From Prevotella sp. CAG:1320 (GTDB lineage Bacteria; Bacteroidota; Bacteroidia; Bacteroidales; Bacteroidaceae), in NCBI GenBank assembly GCA_000435635.1, contig FR882109.1, positions 1 to 9,459 on the forward strand: a stretch of DNA of 9,459 bases, read 5' to 3'. Below are positions 5,727-9,459 of this stretch, in pieces; the first letter of the stretch is position 1, and each line of letters opens with the position of its first letter. A program made the translations under genes and the position numbers. The notes under the pieces are model-generated. The model was not told where the DNA came from and searched no databases. It saw only the letters and a list, made by a program, of their open reading frames with translations.

Positions 5727-7234
5727 AGACCCTGGAAATATTCAGAATCTTGCGCCAACACCGCAAATTGGCGATAAAAAGAAGCATTGGCCACGAAAAC
5801 CAAACCAAAGCCAAGGTACTGGGCTATATCGGCTTTTCGATCATGATCATCTACATGTTGTTCTTGGCGATTATGTTCGCTATGATACTTAATGAGTCCA
5901 CGGCCATCTCCCCATCAGCGGTATTCTGGGCCTTCACTCCTTTCATCTTGGCCATAGACGTGTCTTTCCGTTTCTTGGGTCAACAGACACCCGCACAAAT
6001 GGTAAAGCCCTACCTTCTTTTGCCGATACCGAAATACACCTGCGTAGACTATTTTCTGTTTCGCTCAATATTCAACTGGGGGAACACCTTGTGGCATATC
6101 ATGCTAGTCCCTTTGGCCATCATGAGTATCGCCTTCCGCGAAAGTTGGGGCACCGCTTTGCTATTTCTCCTTTCGTTTCAGTTGGTGTTCTTCATCTCCT
6201 CGCAAATCTACTTGCTGATACGCACTTTCCTTAAAGACTCCTTGCTTTGGTTTCCTTTGCCCTTAGGCATAGCCGCCCTGTTGGCATTGCCAGGCCTCTA
6301 TCCCGATCTGGACATTGAAAACATGCTGGACTTCTACGTAGAATTCGGCGAAGCTCTCTTCTATCCCTACCCCTGGTCTTGGCTGGTCTTGATAGGCATT
6401 CTAGCGATAACCATCCTCATCAACAGGAAAGTGCAATACACACATGTAATGGGTGAGGTATCCCGTTCCACGGCCACGAAACTGCGCCACGTAAGCCAGT
6501 ACCGATTCCTGGACAAGTTTGGAGACATTGGACAATACATCAAGTTGGAAATCAAACTCATTTCCCGTAACAAACACCCTCGCACGCAATATCTCACCAT
6601 GTTGGTTTGCTGTGTATGTATGTGGGCTATTTATGGACTGGGATGGTTGGATGAACTTGACAGCTACACGATGTCCTACTTCTGGTGCCTGTATGTGTTC
6701 CTAGTGCTGGGCACCATCAACATGCAACGCATCATGAACTACGAAGGGAACTACATAGAGTGCCTCATGGTAAGACGTGACAATATCCTCCATTTGCTCA
6801 CGGCAAAGTATTATTTCTATAGTGCCATGCTGGTGATTCCGCTCATACTATCGCTCATTAGCGTATACAAGGGCGCATGGACATTGCCAATGGTGATGGC
6901 TAACATGCTCTACGTGATGGGACCCATCTATTTCGGAGTAATGCACTTGGCCATTTACAACAAGGACACCATGCCGCTGGATGCCAATTTCACGACACAT
7001 ACCCATACGGACACCAATTGGGTAATGATTATCGTGTCAATGCTTACCCTTGGATTGCCCATCCTGATCGTATGGATACTCAATAGCACTCTGAGCGGAG
7101 ATATCGCCAGCTATGTCATCATCGTCCTGAGCCTGCCTTTTGTCATCGCCCATCCTCTTTGGCTTCGCCGTATCTACACACGCATGATGGCACGCAGATA
7201 TATCAACATGGAGAGTTTCAGAAGTAAACGATAA
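5723..7234 (+). CDS. DUF5687-type polytopic membrane protein (probable ABC exporter permease subunit)
   Basis: The 503-residue product has about 11-12 hydrophobic segments, roughly at residues 33-57, 64-81, 118-138, 142-166, 173-191, 216-234, 289-306, 317-333, 364-381, 388-410, 433-453 and 460-480. No nucleotide-binding motif is present. The segment FRFLGQQTPAQMVKPYLLLP (83-102) and the later NYEGNYIECLMVRRDN (339-354) resemble the DUF5687 family of Bacteroidota, whose members are regarded as ABC-2-like permeases. A large basic cytoplasmic loop lies at about 235-285. The start overlaps the lolA stop by 4 bp (ATGA), making it the third gene of an ftsK-lolA unit. In many genomes I would expect an ABC ATPase gene alongside, but downstream comes a promoter and purU, so its ATPase must be elsewhere or it works without one. 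Substrate unknown. Confidence 0.75.
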   Translation: MKTLEIFRILRQHRKLAIKRSIGHENQTKAKVLGYIGFSIMIIYMLFLAIMFAMILNESTAISPSAVFWAFTPFILAIDVSFRFLGQQTPAQMVKPYLLLPIPKYTCVDYFLFRSIFNWGNTLWHIMLVPLAIMSIAFRESWGTALLFLLSFQLVFFISSQIYLLIRTFLKDSLLWFPLPLGIAALLALPGLYPDLDIENMLDFYVEFGEALFYPYPWSWLVLIGILAITILINRKVQYTHVMGEVSRSTATKLRHVSQYRFLDKFGDIGQYIKLEIKLISRNKHPRTQYLTMLVCCVCMWAIYGLGWLDELDSYTMSYFWCLYVFLVLGTINMQRIMNYEGNYIECLMVRRDNILHLLTAKYYFYSAMLVIPLILSLISVYKGAWTLPMVMANMLYVMGPIYFGVMHLAIYNKDTMPLDANFTTHTHTDTNWVMIIVSMLTLGLPILIVWILNSTLSGDIASYVIIVLSLPFVIAHPLWLRRIYTRMMARRYINMESFRSKR

Positions 7235-7365
7235 GCTTGCCAAAAGTCTTCCTCCAGGCAGTGCGTTCCTTGTCATTTAGGCATACAATCAAAACAAAAT
7301 AAAATAAAATGCTTATCAATTGGCGGAATTTCAGGCATACTTTCTTTAAATTGGAAGAAAATCCG

Positions 7366-7373
7366 TATCTTCG
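7366..7373 (+). promoter_or_regulatory. Candidate promoter -7 box for the purU-his operon
   Basis: TATCTTCG at 7366-7373 matches the Bacteroidota -7 consensus TAnnTTTG with one change (C for T), a frequent variant. TTTC at 7341-7344 lies 21 bases upstream and is a possible degenerate -33 element. Transcription would start near 7380 and give a leader of about 50 bases before the purU ATG at 7433. I see no riboswitch fold in that leader. The 198-bp gap 7235-7432 otherwise holds an A-rich stretch (7291-7310) and two copies of AGGCATAC (7279-7286 and 7333-7340). No convincing intrinsic terminator for the preceding operon is visible. Confidence 0.5.
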
Positions 7374-7432
7374 CGGATGTATTGACAAGTGAACGCCCCT
7401 AATCCATGGCGTGACCGTATAAACCAAGAGAA

Positions 7433-8296
7433 ATGAAACCAACAGCGATACTACTGCTCTATTGCCCCGACCAACCAGGCATCATATCCGAGGTGACCAA
7501 GTTCATCACGGACAACAAGGGTAACATTGTATATCTAGACCAATACGTGGATCACGAGGACGAAATGTTTTTCATGCGATTGGAATGGGAACTGGAAACT
7601 TTCGCCATCCCCCGCGAAAAGATAGAGGAATACATCGAAACGCTCTACGCTCAACGTTACCTGATAAATTTCCATCTGTATTTCAGCGACATCAAGCCCC
7701 GCATGGCCATTTTCGTCAGCAAGATGAGCCACTGTCTCTATGACTTGTTGGCTCGATATAAGGCTGGAGAATGGAACGTGGACATCCCTTGTATCGTGAG
7801 CAATCACGAGGACTTGCGTTACGTCGCCGAGCAGTTTGACATACCTTATTATGTATGGTCCATCAAGAAAGATCACTCCAACAAGGCGGAGGTGGAAGCC
7901 GAGGAGATGGCCATGCTCAGCAAGGAAAAAGTGGATTTCATTGTATTGGCTCGCTATATGCAAATTATCAGCGATGAGATGATCAAGGCCTATCCCAATC
8001 ACATCATCAACATACACCACTCCTTCCTGCCCGCATTCATAGGGGCAAAACCCTATCATCAGGCATGGGAAAGAGGAGTGAAAATCATTGGTGCCACCAG
8101 CCACTACGTGACCGCAGAACTAGATGCGGGACCCATTATAGAGCAAGACGTGACCCGCATCACCCACAAGGACACGCCAGAGTCATTGGTGCTGAAAGGC
8201 AAAGACCTGGAAAAAATAGTACTCAGTCGTGCGGTAACAAAACACATAGAGCGGAAAATTCTCACATACCACAACAAAACCGTGATATTCAGCTAA
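7433..8296 (+). CDS. purU: Formyltetrahydrofolate deformylase PurU
   Basis: PurU hydrolyses 10-formyl-tetrahydrofolate to tetrahydrofolate and formate, balancing the one-carbon pool and supplying formate for formate-dependent purine synthesis. The 287-residue protein matches the family length (E. coli 280). An N-terminal ACT regulatory domain covers about residues 5-80, opening with LLYCPDQPGIISEVTKF. The formyltransferase-fold catalytic domain starts near residue 88 (KPRMAIFVSK). The catalytic set is present: INIHHSFLPAF with N193 and H195, GAKPYHQA (204-211), and D231 in TAELDAGPI. The ACT domain and absence of a purine-binding N-terminus separate it from PurN. The start at 7433 has only a weak AGAG ribosome site. 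Its stop overlaps the hisH start (TAATG), so it is the first gene of a coupled operon with hisH and hisA. Confidence 0.95.
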   Translation: MKPTAILLLYCPDQPGIISEVTKFITDNKGNIVYLDQYVDHEDEMFFMRLEWELETFAIPREKIEEYIETLYAQRYLINFHLYFSDIKPRMAIFVSKMSHCLYDLLARYKAGEWNVDIPCIVSNHEDLRYVAEQFDIPYYVWSIKKDHSNKAEVEAEEMAMLSKEKVDFIVLARYMQIISDEMIKAYPNHIINIHHSFLPAFIGAKPYHQAWERGVKIIGATSHYVTAELDAGPIIEQDVTRITHKDTPESLVLKGKDLEKIVLSRAVTKHIERKILTYHNKTVIFS

Positions 8297-8886
8297 TGGA
8301 CGTAGCTATAATAAAGTATGACGCTGGCAATATCTACTCCGTGGTGAACGCCATGAGGAGGCTGGGCATAGAACCTATATTGACCGATAATCCAGAAAAA
8401 CTGGCTAAGGCCGACAAGGTACTTTTCCCAGGACAGGGACAAGCCAAGGTCGCCATGCGGTATCTGCAGGCACGGGGGCTTGACGAGGTAATACGCCACC
8501 TGAAGCAACCCGTTTTGGGCATCTGCGTAGGACAACAGCTACTCTGCAAACATTCCGAAGAAGGAGACGTGGACTGCCTAGGTGTCTTCAACGCCAACGT
8601 GCTACGCTTCCAGCCCCAGCGACATGAAGACAAGATTCCCGCCATGGGATGGAATAAAATCTACGACCTGCACACGAAACTGTATGAAGGGTTGGGGGCA
8701 CATCCATATACCTATTTCGTGCATAGCTACTATGTGCCCATCTGCGAGCACACCATCGCCACGGCAGATTATATCATACCCTACAGCGCCTCCATGCGCA
8801 AAGACAATTTCTACGCCTGCCAATTCCATCCAGAAAAAAGCGGAAAAGTCGGTGAGGCAATACTCAAGAACTTCTTGGAGCTATGA
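8296..8886 (+). CDS. hisH: Imidazole glycerol phosphate synthase, glutaminase subunit HisH
   Basis: HisH is the class I glutamine amidotransferase that makes ammonia from glutamine and channels it to HisF, yielding imidazole glycerol phosphate and AICAR in histidine synthesis. The 196-residue product has normal length. The catalytic triad is intact: nucleophile C77 in LGICVGQQLL, with H178 and E180 in QFHPEKSG. YFVHSYY (140-146) and PAMGWN (115-120) are family hallmarks, and the amino end (IIKYDAGNIYSV) is typical. Two usually invariant spots differ: the oxyanion-strand PGVG is PGQG (45-48), and the nucleophile elbow is GICVGQQ where GICLGMQ is usual. The start at 8296 overlaps the purU stop by one base (TAATG). 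The stop overlaps the hisA start by four bases (ATGA). Activity is expected because the triad is complete. Confidence 0.95.
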   Translation: MDVAIIKYDAGNIYSVVNAMRRLGIEPILTDNPEKLAKADKVLFPGQGQAKVAMRYLQARGLDEVIRHLKQPVLGICVGQQLLCKHSEEGDVDCLGVFNANVLRFQPQRHEDKIPAMGWNKIYDLHTKLYEGLGAHPYTYFVHSYYVPICEHTIATADYIIPYSASMRKDNFYACQFHPEKSGKVGEAILKNFLEL

Positions 8887-9459
8887 ACATAGAACTGATA
8901 CCCGCCATAGACCTCATAGAGGGACAGTGCGTGAGACTGACACAAGGAGACTATAACCGCAAAAAGGTGTACGCAGAAAGTCCAGCGGATGTAGCCCGGC
9001 AATTCGTTGACATGGGCTTCCGACGCTTGCATGTGGTAGACCTTGACGGTGCGAAATCCAAGCACGTCGTGAACATAGCCGCGTTGAAAGCAATTACCAA
9101 TGCCTGCCCCACGCTTGAAATCGATTTTGGCGGAGGAATCAAAAGCGAAGATGACATACGGCTGGCCTTTGAGCATGGAGCCTCCATGGTGACTATTGGC
9201 AGTGTAGCCGTCACTCAACCTGAGCTTTTCATCTCCTGGCTTAAAACCTATGGAGCGGATAGGATGATACTAGGAGCGGACGTGAGGAACGGCATGGTAT
9301 CGATTAACGGATGGAAAGAAGATTCCAACCTGGATTTGCTCACCTTCCTGAAAGCATACATAGAGAAAGGTGTCAGGAACGTGCTCTGCACAGACATCAG
9401 CAAGGATGGCATGATGCAAGGCCCTGCCATTGAGCTGTATAAGAAGGTAATGCAATCCT
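8883..9459 (+). CDS. hisA: HisA, phosphoribosylformimino-AICAR phosphate isomerase (3' end cut off)
   Basis: HisA opens the ribose of ProFAR by an Amadori rearrangement to give PRFAR, the substrate of HisF/HisH. The visible 192 codons cover about four fifths of a normal HisA (about 240 residues) before the window ends. The (beta/alpha)8 barrel signature residues are present: the first catalytic aspartate D10 in IPAIDLIEGQCVRL, VVDLDGA (51-57), the phosphate-binding GGGI (83-86), IGSVAV (105-110), ADVRNG (132-137), and the second catalytic aspartate D171 in CTDISKDGMMQGP. The frame starts with ATGA overlapping the hisH stop. HisA and HisF are homologous; the TDISKDG and GQCVRL forms favour HisA. 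hisF and hisI are expected just beyond the right edge, by analogy with other Bacteroidales his clusters. Confidence 0.95.
   Translation, partial: MNIELIPAIDLIEGQCVRLTQGDYNRKKVYAESPADVARQFVDMGFRRLHVVDLDGAKSKHVVNIAALKAITNACPTLEIDFGGGIKSEDDIRLAFEHGASMVTIGSVAVTQPELFISWLKTYGADRMILGADVRNGMVSINGWKEDSNLDLLTFLKAYIEKGVRNVLCTDISKDGMMQGPAIELYKKVMQS

Noticed and set aside
7235..7290. Intrinsic terminator after the DUF5687-type gene
   Set aside because: Only a 4-bp TGCC/GGCA pairing with a long loop and no T-run is visible, too weak to call.
7309..7392. 27-codon plus-strand frame upstream of purU (possible leader peptide)
   Set aside because: It overlaps the likely promoter box and begins before the predicted transcription start. 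It has no run of His codons as an attenuator would.
7218..7442. Minus-strand 74-codon frame over the purU promoter region
   Set aside because: It overlaps the ends of two plus-strand genes, has no recognisable ribosome site or domain, and fits chance in an intergenic region.
8065..8295. Longer hisH reading frame starting inside purU
   Set aside because: Translation of that part does not resemble HisH; the family-typical amino end begins at the ATG at 8296.

Overview
The window looks like a chromosomal segment from a Bacteroidota bacterium, most likely order Bacteroidales and Prevotella-like. The grounds are the protein flavour of every recognisable gene, the TAnnTTTG-type -7 promoter boxes in front of several genes, the scarcity of Shine-Dalgarno sequences, and a DUF5687-type membrane protein, a family I know from Bacteroidota. 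The genus is an inference, because I could not run a search.

Layout. Positions 1-430 (minus strand) are AT-rich and hold a two-gene, translationally coupled unit: a small two-helix membrane protein and the first 30 codons of an unrecognised protein that runs off the left edge. Positions 430-690 hold an open minus-strand reading frame with no usable start, read as the 3' remnant of a broken gene. A cluster of three small inverted repeats at 692-737 separates it from core sequence. Positions 756-2559 (minus strand) encode an RlmI-type rRNA cytosine methyltransferase and an RNase D-like 3'-5' exonuclease, overlapping by 38 bp. A 109-bp divergent promoter region carries mirrored TAATTTTGCA boxes. 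On the plus strand, 2669-7234 forms a run of ftsK (DNA translocase), a lolA-like periplasmic lipoprotein carrier and a DUF5687 polytopic membrane protein. After a 198-bp intergenic region with its own likely promoter comes purU-hisH-hisA, joined by stop/start overlaps; hisA is cut by the right edge.

How the genes fit together. The ftsK-lolA pair joins chromosome segregation at division to envelope biogenesis, an order also found in Escherichia coli. The exonuclease/methyltransferase pair suggests RNA processing and modification. purU-hisH-hisA joins one-carbon folate metabolism to the histidine branch: HisH with HisF releases AICAR, and AICAR is then formylated with 10-formyl-tetrahydrofolate, the molecule PurU hydrolyses. 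Most of the window is core genome. The least explained part is the left 740 bases. I see no CRISPR array, tRNA, rRNA, complete insertion sequence or recognisable defence system.
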